A stretch of 6,590 nt of DNA, taken from assembly GCA_025963615.1 (NCBI GenBank), contig JAOQAL010000717.1, positions 1 to 6,590 of the forward strand, read 5' to 3'. A model generated the notes under the pieces. That model worked only from the letters and a program-made list of their open reading frames with translations, was not told where the DNA came from and searched no databases. Of this stretch, positions 1-5,544 are shown piece after piece (the stretch's first letter is position 1; each line of letters opens with the position of its first letter). A program made the translations under genes and the position numbers. The DNA comes from Chitinophagaceae bacterium. GTDB lineage: Bacteria; Bacteroidota; Bacteroidia; Chitinophagales; Chitinophagaceae.

Positions 1-439
1 AATTTTTTACTTCCACCTCACCTTTAACATTGGAGACGCTTACATCGCCTGAGTGCCCGCATTCATTGTCAACTTTTACACTGAAGTTGTCGGGCACTTT
101 TATTTTGTAGTTACTTCTTTGTGTAATAGGTAACAGGCATTGCAATGTGATTTGATTGCCATTCTTTTCAATGGCAACTCCAATACCGGTATTATCTGTT
201 CCTTCCGAATATACTGGCTTTAATCCTTTGGCCCGGGAAGGAGTTTCGTGGCCCCGGTCACTCGTAATTATGATTTCAGTGCCACTATAGGCTTCTATCG
301 GCAGATCGCCCGAAAAATCATTGAGAGTTATTTTTCCGTCCTTTGTATTTTGCACGGTTATTTTATAATCCTGTGCATGTATTGTAACCGTCGTACATAC
401 TGCGAGACTGAGAGATACTAAGTAATTAATTGTTTTCAT
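1..439 (-). CDS. Exported DUF4097-like beta-strand protein (3' end outside the window)
   Basis: The gene reads from an ATG at 439 leftwards off the window, giving 146 complete codons with no stop. Residues 1-22 form a signal peptide: MKTINYLV, a hydrophobic stretch, then IHA before QDYK, with likely cleavage after Ala22. The mature part alternates short beta-strand segments with turns (KITVQN, GKITLNDFSGDL, EIIITSD, YKIKVPDNFSVKVDNE, GDVSVSNVKGEVEVKN). This is the style of DUF4097/putative-adhesin proteins, whose strands stack into a beta-solenoid and which often sit in ECF sigma operons in Bacteroidota. It follows the sigma and anti-sigma genes on the same strand after a 277-bp spacer, so it may be the third gene of that operon or have its own promoter. 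The family call rests on pattern recognition only. The exact role is unknown; a cell-envelope or periplasmic location is inferred from the signal peptide. Confidence 0.72.
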   Translation of the reverse strand, partial: MKTINYLVSLSLAVCTTVTIHAQDYKITVQNTKDGKITLNDFSGDLPIEAYSGTEIIITSDRGHETPSRAKGLKPVYSEGTDNTGIGVAIEKNGNQITLQCLLPITQRSNYKIKVPDNFSVKVDNECGHSGDVSVSNVKGEVEVKN

Positions 440-494
440 GACTTATTTTTTATTGTTTTTTAGTGACATGGAATTCGCTATGGTTATCATCCGG
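434..494. repeat. 61-bp perfect direct repeat, copy 1 (leader and start of the DUF4097-like gene)
   Basis: Bases 434-494 are identical to 520-580, with an 86-bp period and a 25-bp spacer. Read on the minus strand, this copy holds the last 55 bp of leader and the ATGAAA start of the DUF4097-like gene. Identity stops on both sides (433 versus 519, and 495 versus 581), so the ends are defined. Confidence 0.95.
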
Positions 495-519
495 TGAATT
501 TGAATATTATCGCGGCTCA

Positions 520-580
520 TTTCATGACTTATTTTTTATTGTTTTTTAGTGACATGGAATTCGCTATGGTTATCATCCGG
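520..580. repeat. 61-bp perfect direct repeat, copy 2
   Basis: Identical to 434-494. On the minus strand its ATGAAA is followed directly by TGA, so the duplicated start encodes only Met-Lys before stopping. A second ATG overlapping that TGA (520-518) opens a 25-codon frame ending at 443, two bases before the real gene start's GTC-ATG. This looks like a duplication of a gene leader, not of a complete gene. Confidence 0.95.
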
Positions 581-716
581 CGTATATGAAATTTATTTTC
601 TTTTTTTATGTTTTAATTAGAATTTCTATTGCTGCCTTATAAATATTTTGGCATCGGTGTCCCCTTCCATCTCCATGATGAATGATTAGCGTGACGTAAA
701 TAAATTTAGGATGATG

Positions 717-1538
717 CTACAATAACCGAAGCCCTTTCTGCGCAATATCTTTTACTGGCTTCATGATCTTTTTGTCGGAAAGCAGATCCCGGATCGGTCC
801 AATCGCTTTTGTTTCTTTTTGCTCTGTCAATATATTAATCAGTACAATTTGCATAATGGGTTCTGTCTGCCTTGGCAATGATGCTACCAGGGAATCCCTC
901 ACCAACTGGCTTCCGGCAAATTTCGCTACAGAATAAAGAGCGGCCAACCGCACATTTACATTCCTGTCATTATTGATAGTAACCAGCAAGGCATTCATCA
1001 CTTTCTGATCAGGGTTTTTCATTTCTTCTACATAGTTCACAGCCTTAATTCGTTCAGTGGCGGATTCATCATTCAATCCGCTAAACATCAGTGTTTCTTT
1101 TATTTCCCTGACTTCACTCTTCAGGCTGGCTATCTCCGCAGAGCCCGTACCCTGCACCAGTGTGCCAGGAGTAATTTTCGTTCCAATCAGTACGCCACCG
1201 GCTACCAGTATAATGCTGGCCGCAATACGCAAAAAGAGAGAAGGTTTTTTCATGGCTATAACTTTGCCCTCCTTCTCTTCTTTTAGTATACGTGAGGTAG
1301 CATCGATATTCAACTCGCTCTGCAGCATAATGTCAAATTTCTCACGCAAGGCCGGTCCTGGCTTTTCCATTTTATCATCGCCCATCGCATGGAACAATGC
1401 TTTGTATTCTTCCAATGCCTGTCTGCACACCATACAGGTTTCCAGATGTTTCTCCACGTTAGTCCTTGCAGCGGGACTCAGTTGCCCATCCAGGTAATCA
1501 ATCATCAGGGCTTCCATTTCTTCGCATTGCATAATCAT
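717..1538 (-). CDS. Anti-sigma factor: zf-HC2 domain, one membrane helix, HEAT-like C-terminal domain
   Basis: This 273-residue protein probably binds and holds the ECF sigma factor encoded just upstream. Residues 5-38 carry Cys5, then His31-x3-Cys35-x2-Cys38, the zinc-binding pattern of the zf-HC2 anti-sigma domain. A single hydrophobic helix lies at about 102-119, after a Lys-rich stretch, which puts the zinc finger in the cytoplasm and the rest in the periplasm. A short coiled-coil-like segment follows at about 134-152. From about 155 to the end come helical pairs of HEAT type (for example NVNVRLAALYSVAKF at 193-207 and AIGPIRDLLSD at 245-255), likely a protein-protein interaction or signal-sensing part. 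The start is ATG 1538; an ATG two codons on (1532) is equally possible. It lies 8 bp behind the sigma stop codon, so translation is likely coupled. The C-terminal half is the less certain part of the call. Confidence 0.88.
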   Translation of the reverse strand: MIMQCEEMEALMIDYLDGQLSPAARTNVEKHLETCMVCRQALEEYKALFHAMGDDKMEKPGPALREKFDIMLQSELNIDATSRILKEEKEGKVIAMKKPSLFLRIAASIILVAGGVLIGTKITPGTLVQGTGSAEIASLKSEVREIKETLMFSGLNDESATERIKAVNYVEEMKNPDQKVMNALLVTINNDRNVNVRLAALYSVAKFAGSQLVRDSLVASLPRQTEPIMQIVLINILTEQKETKAIGPIRDLLSDKKIMKPVKDIAQKGLRLL

Positions 1539-1546
1539 TCTGTTTG

Positions 1547-2086
1547 TTATTGTTTAAAATAAAGGACACGCAGTTCTTTCAACGCTCTGTGTACCTGTAC
1601 TTTTATCGAACCCAGCGAGATGTTTTTCATCTTTGCTATTTCCGCGTATTTTAACCCTTCGTAACGGCTCAGCACGATGAGTTCCCTGTCGACCGGTCCC
1701 AGGCCAGAGAGCGCCAGTTTCAGTTTTTCAAAATCCTGTTCCTTATATCCATCTTCCTGTTCGGCCACATCGTCCGGAAAATTACCCGCGTTCTTCACCA
1801 CCTCCGTTATGCGCTGCTTTTGTTTACAGTAGTCAGCATGCAGGTTTCTCGCCATCTGGTACATCCACGACTTAAAAGTACCGGTACCGCCGTTAAACGT
1901 ATGCCGGTAACGAATGATCCGGTAAAACAGGTTCTGTGTAAGATCTTCGCTGGTACTCTTATCCAGGGTCAGTTTCAGGAAAAAATTATACAGTGGCACA
2001 TGGTACCGCTCGAACAAACCTGTCAGTTCAGACAATTGCCCGTCTTTTACCTTATCCATTATTTTTTCGTCTGTCAGTTGGCCCAC
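1547..2086 (-). CDS. ECF-type RNA polymerase sigma factor
   Basis: This 179-residue protein has the usual length and two-domain layout of extracytoplasmic-function sigma-70 factors, which direct RNA polymerase to a small promoter set. Region 2 spans about residues 21-88 (LFERYHVPLYNFFLKL, then DLTQNLFYRII for core and -10 contacts, and FKSWMYQMARN). Region 4 spans about 125-175, with the helix-turn-helix around YAEIAKMKNISLGSIKVQVH for the -35 element. The linker is acidic. The start is a GTG at 2086: an in-frame TAG lies just upstream (2092-2090), and the next ATG (2059) would remove the conserved LTDEKIMDKVKDG helix. The stop is 8 bp before the anti-sigma gene. ECF operons of this kind are often autoregulated, but no clear promoter could be read upstream. 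Confidence 0.95.
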   Translation of the reverse strand: MGQLTDEKIMDKVKDGQLSELTGLFERYHVPLYNFFLKLTLDKSTSEDLTQNLFYRIIRYRHTFNGGTGTFKSWMYQMARNLHADYCKQKQRITEVVKNAGNFPDDVAEQEDGYKEQDFEKLKLALSGLGPVDRELIVLSRYEGLKYAEIAKMKNISLGSIKVQVHRALKELRVLYFKQ

Positions 2087-2158
2087 CCGCTATAATTATT
2101 GTGTTCTCTCTGTTGAATACTCCGGAAAGGTAAAATGGTTACAAGAATTTTTATATTT

Positions 2159-2280
2159 TTTCTCTGTGCCTCTCGGTGCCACCGTGCCTCCTTGGTTCAA
2201 AACCAGGGTTTCCGAAAAACTGAAGCCCACCTCCATCTATCGAAGGGTTCATGAACTTTTGAACTAATAAACTTCTAAAC
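2159..2280 (+). repeat. Dispersed composite repeat, unit 1
   Basis: This is a noncoding three-part unit: a CTCTGTGCC...GTGCCACCGTG...TGGTTCAAAAC block, a GGGTTTCCGAAAA...CCACCTC block, and a block with GTTCATGAACTTTTGAACT (2247-2265) and AATAAACTTCTAAAC. About nine of ten bases match unit 3 over the shared 108 bases. Translation of such blocks yields EPRRHGGTERHRE-like peptides, which are annotation artefacts rather than proteins. Confidence 0.85.
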
Positions 2281-2292
2281 GCTAAAGGTATT

Positions 2293-2332
2293 CTCAGTGC
2301 CTCCATGTCCCTGTGCCGCTGTGTTTCAAAAC
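2293..2332 (+). repeat. Partial repeat block (CTC-GTGCC...TTTCAAAAC module)
   Basis: A degenerate copy of only the first block of the composite repeat: CTCAGTGCCTCCATG, then CCCTGTGCCGCTGTG, then TTTCAAAAC. It has no second or third block. Confidence 0.65.
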
Positions 2333-2399
2333 ATTTAACCTCTAAAATGCCTAAGCAATAATTTAACTTCCAGGTTATGGGAGGAATAAAATACAATTT

Positions 2400-2479
2400 T
2401 GGAACACTAAGACACCGAGGCACAGAGTCACGGAGGATGACGAAGTTTACAAGTTTTAGAGTTTAGAAGTTCAGAATTT
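2400..2479 (-). repeat. Inverted partial copy of the composite repeat
   Basis: Read on the minus strand, 2435-2400 gives CCTCCGTGACTCTGTGCC followed by TCGGTGTCTTAGTG, an inverted version of the first block. Bases 2479-2443 give GAACTTCTAAACTC followed by AAAACTTGTAAACTT, an inverted version of the third block. It sits head-to-head with the direct unit that follows. Confidence 0.65.
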
Positions 2480-2547
2480 CCGAAAACTAAATTCCACCTC
2501 CATTGATCGGAGTGTTCATGAACTTTTGAACTCATAAACTTCTAAAC
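2477..2547 (+). repeat. Dispersed composite repeat, unit 2 (second and third blocks only)
   Basis: It begins at TTTCCGAAAACTAA, continues through CCACCTCCATTGATCG, and contains the same 19-base GTTCATGAACTTTTGAACT (2514-2532) followed by ATAAACTTCTAAAC. The first block is missing here and is replaced by the inverted copy. Confidence 0.8.
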
Positions 2548-2558
2548 TTGTATACTTA

Positions 2559-2667
2559 TCTCTGTGTCCCTCTGTGCCACCGTGACTCCGTGGTTCAAAA
2601 CCCGGGTTTCCGAAAACTAAAGTCCACCTCAATCTATCGATGGGTTCATGAACTTTTGAACTAATAA
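2559..2667 (+). repeat. Dispersed composite repeat, unit 3
   Basis: A full unit in the same order as unit 1: TCTCTGTGTCCCTCTGTGCC..., TGGTTCAAAAC, GGGTTTCCGAAAACTAAAG, CCACCTCAATCTATCG, and GTTCATGAACTTTTGAACT (2644-2662). It ends about 50 bp before the YceI-family start codon, so the promoter of that gene must lie in or next to the repeat. Confidence 0.85.
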
Positions 2668-2720
2668 GACACACACCTGATTCAGGCACCATTTTTTTAG
2701 CGTTAACGAAACCATTTACG

Positions 2721-3257
2721 ATGAGACTAAAAGCATGTTTTGGAATAACTATATTATTGACGGGATTATTATTCATCCAAAAATGGAAAGCCGACTCAGC
2801 CAATTCACAAATAAATTTCACTGTAAAAGGTCCTTTTGGAACTGTACATGGAAAATTCACAGGACTGAAAGCTGATCTAAAATTTGACCCAAAAGATCCT
2901 GGCAATAGTTCTATCTCTGCAAGTATTGACGCAAAAACTGTAAGTACCGGTATTGCATTGCGAAACAGGGATCTCCGGAAGAAAGAAGAATGGCTGGATA
3001 CAGATAAATACCCCCTGATAACTTTTTATTCTAAAAAAATAGAAAAGAAAGGAAATGAATATACCGCTACAGGCGATCTGACGCTAAAGGGCCAGACCCG
3101 GTCCGTTGAAATTCGATTTACATTTACTGGCAAAGGAAGCTCCGGGGTTTTTAAAGGGAAATTTACTATTAACCGTCAAGACTTTCATATTGGTAAAGAA
3201 GGTGGTTCAGTAGGAAGTACCATCACCATCAATTTAAATATACCTGTCAAAAAATGA
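2721..3257 (+). CDS. YceI-family (lipid/isoprenoid-binding lipocalin-like) exported protein
   Basis: This 178-residue protein has the usual YceI length. Known members fold as an extended lipocalin-like beta barrel that binds long isoprenoid or other amphiphilic molecules in the periplasm. Residues 5-19 are a hydrophobic signal or anchor segment with a basic residue before it; no lipobox and no clear AxA cleavage site are seen. The family signature is visible as SQINFTVKGPFGTVHGKFTG (29-48), then LKFDPKDP, SISASIDAKTVSTG, NRDLRKKEEWLDTDKYP and TATGDLTLKGQTR. The C-terminal end, TITINLNIPVKK, closes the barrel. The ATG at 2721 puts the signal peptide at the N-terminus. Its TGA overlaps an ATG (ATGA at 3254-3257) that opens a 38-codon frame. 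The ligand cannot be told from sequence; the family call is firm. Confidence 0.93.
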   Translation: MRLKACFGITILLTGLLFIQKWKADSANSQINFTVKGPFGTVHGKFTGLKADLKFDPKDPGNSSISASIDAKTVSTGIALRNRDLRKKEEWLDTDKYPLITFYSKKIEKKGNEYTATGDLTLKGQTRSVEIRFTFTGKGSSGVFKGKFTINRQDFHIGKEGGSVGSTITINLNIPVKK

Positions 3258-3370
3258 ACAGAAAGGATAAATTGGGGAAATATTTTCACATAGCGAAGCC
3301 AAACATTTGCGGCCAGTGGTGGAGTTTTGAAATAAAATTAAGTTTGATAAAAGGACTAAGAAAAGCGTAG
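3254..3370 (+). other. 38-codon open frame overlapping the YceI-family stop (doubtful gene)
   Basis: An ATG shares the ATGA of the YceI-family stop codon, and the frame runs to TAG at 3368-3370. The peptide starts MNRKDKLGKYFHIAKPN and is basic, with a Trp-Trp pair and no membrane helix. It matches no family I know. The overlap geometry is what translational coupling looks like, but an ATGA at a stop codon also arises easily by chance. The rest of the spacer to 3439 shows no hairpin or clear promoter. Confidence 0.2.
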
Positions 3371-3439
3371 CCTGTCCTTGCAAAACGGGAAATGCAATTA
3401 GCTATTGGTTGAATTATCTTAATACCGAATATTGTTTAT

Positions 3440-3850
3440 ATGCAAAAAACAACAACGTTTTTAATGTATGTTGGCGACCAATGTGGAAAAGCGGAGGAAG
3501 CCATAAGATTTTATACTTCACTATTTAAGAATTCAACAATAAAGAATATTGAATATTTTAAAGCCGGCGAACCCGGAGGAAAAGAAGGCTCTGTCAAACA
3601 TGCAATATTTACGCTTGATGGACAGGAATATATGGCCAATGACAGTCCGATGGCACACAAGTTTTCTTTCACTCCGGCAATTTCCATTTTTGTGAATTGT
3701 GAAAATGAAGAAGAAATGAATATGCTTTTTCAAAAACTCTCCGAAGGAGGAAGTATAATGATGGCGCCCGGTGATTATGGGTTCAGTAAAAAATTTGGAT
3801 GGCTTGCTGATAAGTATGGCGTTTCATGGCAACTTAATCTTAAAGCATAG
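3440..3850 (+). CDS. VOC-superfamily protein, PhnB / 3-dmu-9_3-mt type
   Basis: This 136-residue protein belongs to the glyoxalase/VOC fold, in the subfamily annotated as PhnB-like or '3-demethylubiquinone-9 3-methyltransferase domain' (a historical name that does not establish such activity). Visible signatures are the N-terminal TFLMYVGDQCGKAEEAIRFY strand and helix (6-25), the central VKHAIFTLDGQEYMANDSP segment, FTPAISIFVNCENEEEMN, and the hallmark C-terminal GFSKKFGWLADKYGVSWQL motif (residues about 114-132). One such unit is the usual length; the family works as a dimer with cupped beta sheets. No metal-ligand set can be assigned with confidence. It is 182 bp after the YceI-family gene on the same strand and may be transcribed separately. 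The substrate is unknown. Confidence 0.88.
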   Translation: MQKTTTFLMYVGDQCGKAEEAIRFYTSLFKNSTIKNIEYFKAGEPGGKEGSVKHAIFTLDGQEYMANDSPMAHKFSFTPAISIFVNCENEEEMNMLFQKLSEGGSIMMAPGDYGFSKKFGWLADKYGVSWQLNLKA

Positions 3851-4095
3851 TGTACCTTGCTGACCCGACGGAACAGCGGGCAACCAGCATGACATTTGAC
3901 CTAACGGGATTATTTTCCTCTTGCCCCATTTATTAATATTTGCCAATTCGTTAAACATATTTCGGTCATGCTGAATAGACCCGACAGTTACCGGGTTATT
4001 TATTCCCGTGATAGCTCATAGGCGTCAAGCTAATTTTCCGGTTTGTTGTGTGCTGTCAAGGGAGTAGCGATATAATGTTGAAGTCACAGTAGTAC

Positions 4096-4157
4096 AAAAG
4101 CCTCATCAAGGAACCGTCCGGAAAACGGGGCGTATTCGTTTTCCGGTGGCTTTTTTT
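4096..4157 (+). terminator. Nested rho-independent terminator
   Basis: The inner stem CCGGAAAACG (4118-4127) pairs perfectly with CGTTTTCCGG (4137-4146) across a 9-base loop. An outer stem AAAAGCC (4096-4102) pairs perfectly with GGCTTTT (4148-4154), and seven T (4151-4157) complete the signal. The outer arms enclose an unpaired 15-base segment on the 5' side, so the RNA could fold in more than one way. It is well placed to end plus-strand transcription from the VOC gene, although it lies about 245 bp past that stop, so it may instead end an unannotated small transcript. Confidence 0.8.
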
Positions 4158-4158
4158 G

Positions 4159-4188
4159 CTTACTTTTTTTTCCACAAAAAAAAGTAAG
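4159..4188. terminator. Perfect 13-bp A/T hairpin, possible bidirectional terminator
   Basis: CTTAC plus eight T (4159-4171) is followed by the loop CCAC and then eight A plus GTAAG (4176-4188), a perfect inverted repeat. Because each arm has a homopolymer run, it could help stop transcripts from either strand, including those from the minus-strand TIM-barrel gene at 4492. It lies one base past the T-tract of the previous terminator. A stem this AT-rich is weak alone, so the terminator role is uncertain although the repeat itself is certain. Confidence 0.55.
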
Positions 4189-4278
4189 AGAAAGAAATTG
4201 CTGATAATTAAGGAAGATGTCTTTGCCAAACAAAAAGAAAAGAAAAAGCAACCAAAAGCTCATAAGATATCCGAAAGC

Positions 4279-4482
4279 TCAACGAGGATTTAAAAATGAA
4301 TGGTGGTCATATTGACCTTCGGTTTGATTTAAAACCATTTTTCCTTTTATATCCTTGCCCAGCTTGCTTTTATAACTTATGTGAATATATCTTAACTTGA
4401 CGCCAAAGCGTGATAGCTGGATACCGTGCACAATAATAGCTTCATCCGTCGCATTAGCCAGGTATAAAATCTTTAGAAAATT
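4279..4482 (-). pseudogene. 67-codon open stretch without a clear start, possible gene remnant
   Basis: Directly downstream of the TIM-barrel gene and in the same frame, after two TAA codons (4494-4492 and 4485-4483), the minus strand stays open for 67 codons to TGA at 4281-4279. The translation reads like protein: LANATDEAIIVHGIQLSRFG, then VKLRYIHISYKSKLGKDIKG and LNQTEGQYDHHSFLNPR. There is no ATG before codon 49, so it would need an unusual start or be a decayed fragment or lost C-terminal extension. I do not recognise the family. Chance is a real alternative, since the region is AT-rich yet lacks stops in this frame only. Confidence 0.25.
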
Positions 4483-4491
4483 TTAAAAAAA

Positions 4492-5487
4492 TTATGCAGC
4501 CGTTGCTTTTTCAATCAGTTTTTTTGTAGCCAGCACCCCTGCATCATCATCAAGATATTTTACGTCTTTACTATACATTTTCAATAACCCTCCTTCGTAT
4601 TCGATACTTACCCATCCAGCGAAACCAGACTCTTTAATAATACGAAACATTCGAAAAAAATCTGTTTCCGTGTCATGACCCTCGGCATTAAACATATGAG
4701 TTTTGGCATGCACCCCTTTAGCAAAAGGCATCAGTTCTTCCATGCCTTGGTAGCGGTCGTATTCCTCCAGACATTTGGTTGCCATCCAACCCGCAATATC
4801 ATTGGTGGCAGGCTTCGTTCTGTTTACGCAAAAATTCCCAAAATCTGCAAGGGTACCACAATGCGGGCTATTAACCTTTTTCATTACTCCCGCCAACCAG
4901 GCACCATTACAGGAAATACCTACATGATTTTCAACGATCACATCCACATGATTTTTATTGCCATATTCAAGCAGTTCAATCAGGCTTTCTTCCGACGCTT
5001 TGGCGACTTCCTTCGGATCGCCTTCTCCTTCTATATTTACGCGGATCATCGGGCAACCAAGTGTCGCGGCGGCGTCGATCCATTTATAATGATTTTCTAC
5101 CGCTTTACTTCGTTTTTCTTTGGTCAATTCTCCCAATACGCCTTCACCATCTATCATTATTCTTAAATTATAGCAGCCATTATCTACGGCACGTTTTTTC
5201 AGTTCATTCAGGAACTTTGTATCCTTTGCCTTATCTGCAAAAAACATCGAACAATAGTCAAGACCGGCTATACCAAAGGCTTTCATTGATTTAGCCGGGA
5301 AATCAAGTGGATCCAATTGCTTTGTCCAAAACTGGCTGGCCAACGAGAATTGTGAAAGGGCCAGCTGAAATGGCAATGCGTTAGCAGTGGATTCACTTTG
5401 TAGCCAGGCTGGTAACACGGCGGCCATACCGGCACCAGCAATACCCATGGAAGCCGACAGGAGGAAGGTCCTTCTATTTGTTTTCAT
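4492..5487 (-). CDS. Tat-exported xylose-isomerase-like TIM-barrel protein (sugar phosphate isomerase/epimerase family)
   Basis: This 331-residue protein starts with a twin-arginine signal (MKTNRRTFLLSASMG, Arg5-Arg6, then a Gly/Ala-rich hydrophobic stretch to about residue 27), so it is probably exported folded to the periplasm. The rest is an AP-endonuclease-2/xylose-isomerase-like barrel. Likely metal or catalytic residues sit at the ends of barrel strands: Glu186 in VIVENH, Asp215 in LADFGNF, His260/His264 in GVHAKTHMF and Glu296 in VSIEYEGG, with RVNIEGEG (149-156) before them. Family members isomerise or epimerise sugars or process 3-keto-sugars; the substrate here is unknown, and an exported enzyme would not be expected to use sugar phosphates. 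I chose ATG 5487 because the longer start at 5547 adds 20 residues in front of the Tat signal, translates operator DNA and overlaps the divergent gene's own long frame. It is divergent from a Nudix-type regulator. Confidence 0.88.
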   Translation of the reverse strand: MKTNRRTFLLSASMGIAGAGMAAVLPAWLQSESTANALPFQLALSQFSLASQFWTKQLDPLDFPAKSMKAFGIAGLDYCSMFFADKAKDTKFLNELKKRAVDNGCYNLRIMIDGEGVLGELTKEKRSKAVENHYKWIDAAATLGCPMIRVNIEGEGDPKEVAKASEESLIELLEYGNKNHVDVIVENHVGISCNGAWLAGVMKKVNSPHCGTLADFGNFCVNRTKPATNDIAGWMATKCLEEYDRYQGMEELMPFAKGVHAKTHMFNAEGHDTETDFFRMFRIIKESGFAGWVSIEYEGGLLKMYSKDVKYLDDDAGVLATKKLIEKATAA

Positions 5488-5508
5488 ATCCAGGTTTTTA
5501 GTTTTACT

Positions 5509-5533
5509 GTCTATCTGGTAAATTTTACCAAAT
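5509..5533 (-). promoter_or_regulatory. Operator 1, likely site for the Nudix-type regulator
   Basis: Bases 5513-5533 form a 21-base palindrome centred on 5523 (core TGGTAAATTTTACCA), with one mismatched pair. Read on the minus strand, 5532-5509 matches operator 2 (5556-5579) at 21 of 24 positions. It lies 26-50 bp upstream of the TIM-barrel start codon, where a bound protein would interfere with that gene's promoter. Binding by the neighbouring regulator is inferred from position and symmetry. Confidence 0.7.
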
Positions 5534-5544
5534 GAAGATACACG

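Larger units (their letters stand above)
3851..4491. other. Convergent intergenic region, 641 bp
   Basis: This lies between the ends of two converging genes. From left to right: about 240 bp with no recognisable gene (3851-4095); a nested hairpin with a T-tract (4096-4157); a perfect A/T hairpin (4159-4188); a purine-rich stretch of AAAGAAA-like runs (4189-4258); and a minus-strand open stretch (4279-4482) described separately. None of the hallmark conserved cores of RNase P RNA, tmRNA or small SRP RNA was seen. Confidence 0.6.

Noticed and set aside
1057..1497. Plus-strand open frame of 146 codons
   Set aside because: It is antisense to the anti-sigma factor gene and has no recognisable features.
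2087..2170. Possible Bacteroidota promoter for the sigma operon (TACCTTTC on the minus strand)
   Set aside because: It resembles TAnnTTTG, but no TTTG-like element lies at the right distance upstream.
2151..2423. Minus-strand open frame of 90 codons
   Set aside because: It consists of translated dispersed repeat (RRHGGTERHRE-like peptide), with no start context, and is a well-known kind of annotation artefact.
2516..2905. Minus-strand open frame of 129 codons
   Set aside because: It runs antisense through the YceI-family gene and then through repeat DNA; the YceI frame is clearly the real one.
3979..3996. ACCCG...CGGGT hairpin followed by a T-rich stretch after the VOC gene
   Set aside because: Only five base pairs with an eight-base loop and an interrupted T-run; too weak to call a terminator when a far stronger one lies 100 bp on.
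4080..4150. Cyclic-di-GMP riboswitch-like string (AAAAGCCTC)
   Set aside because: Only a short similarity; the other conserved blocks of that aptamer are absent and the region is followed by no plus-strand gene.
4675..5294. Two plus-strand open frames of 163 and 77 codons
   Set aside because: Both are antisense to the TIM-barrel gene, and their translations are Phe/His/Ile-rich without family resemblance.
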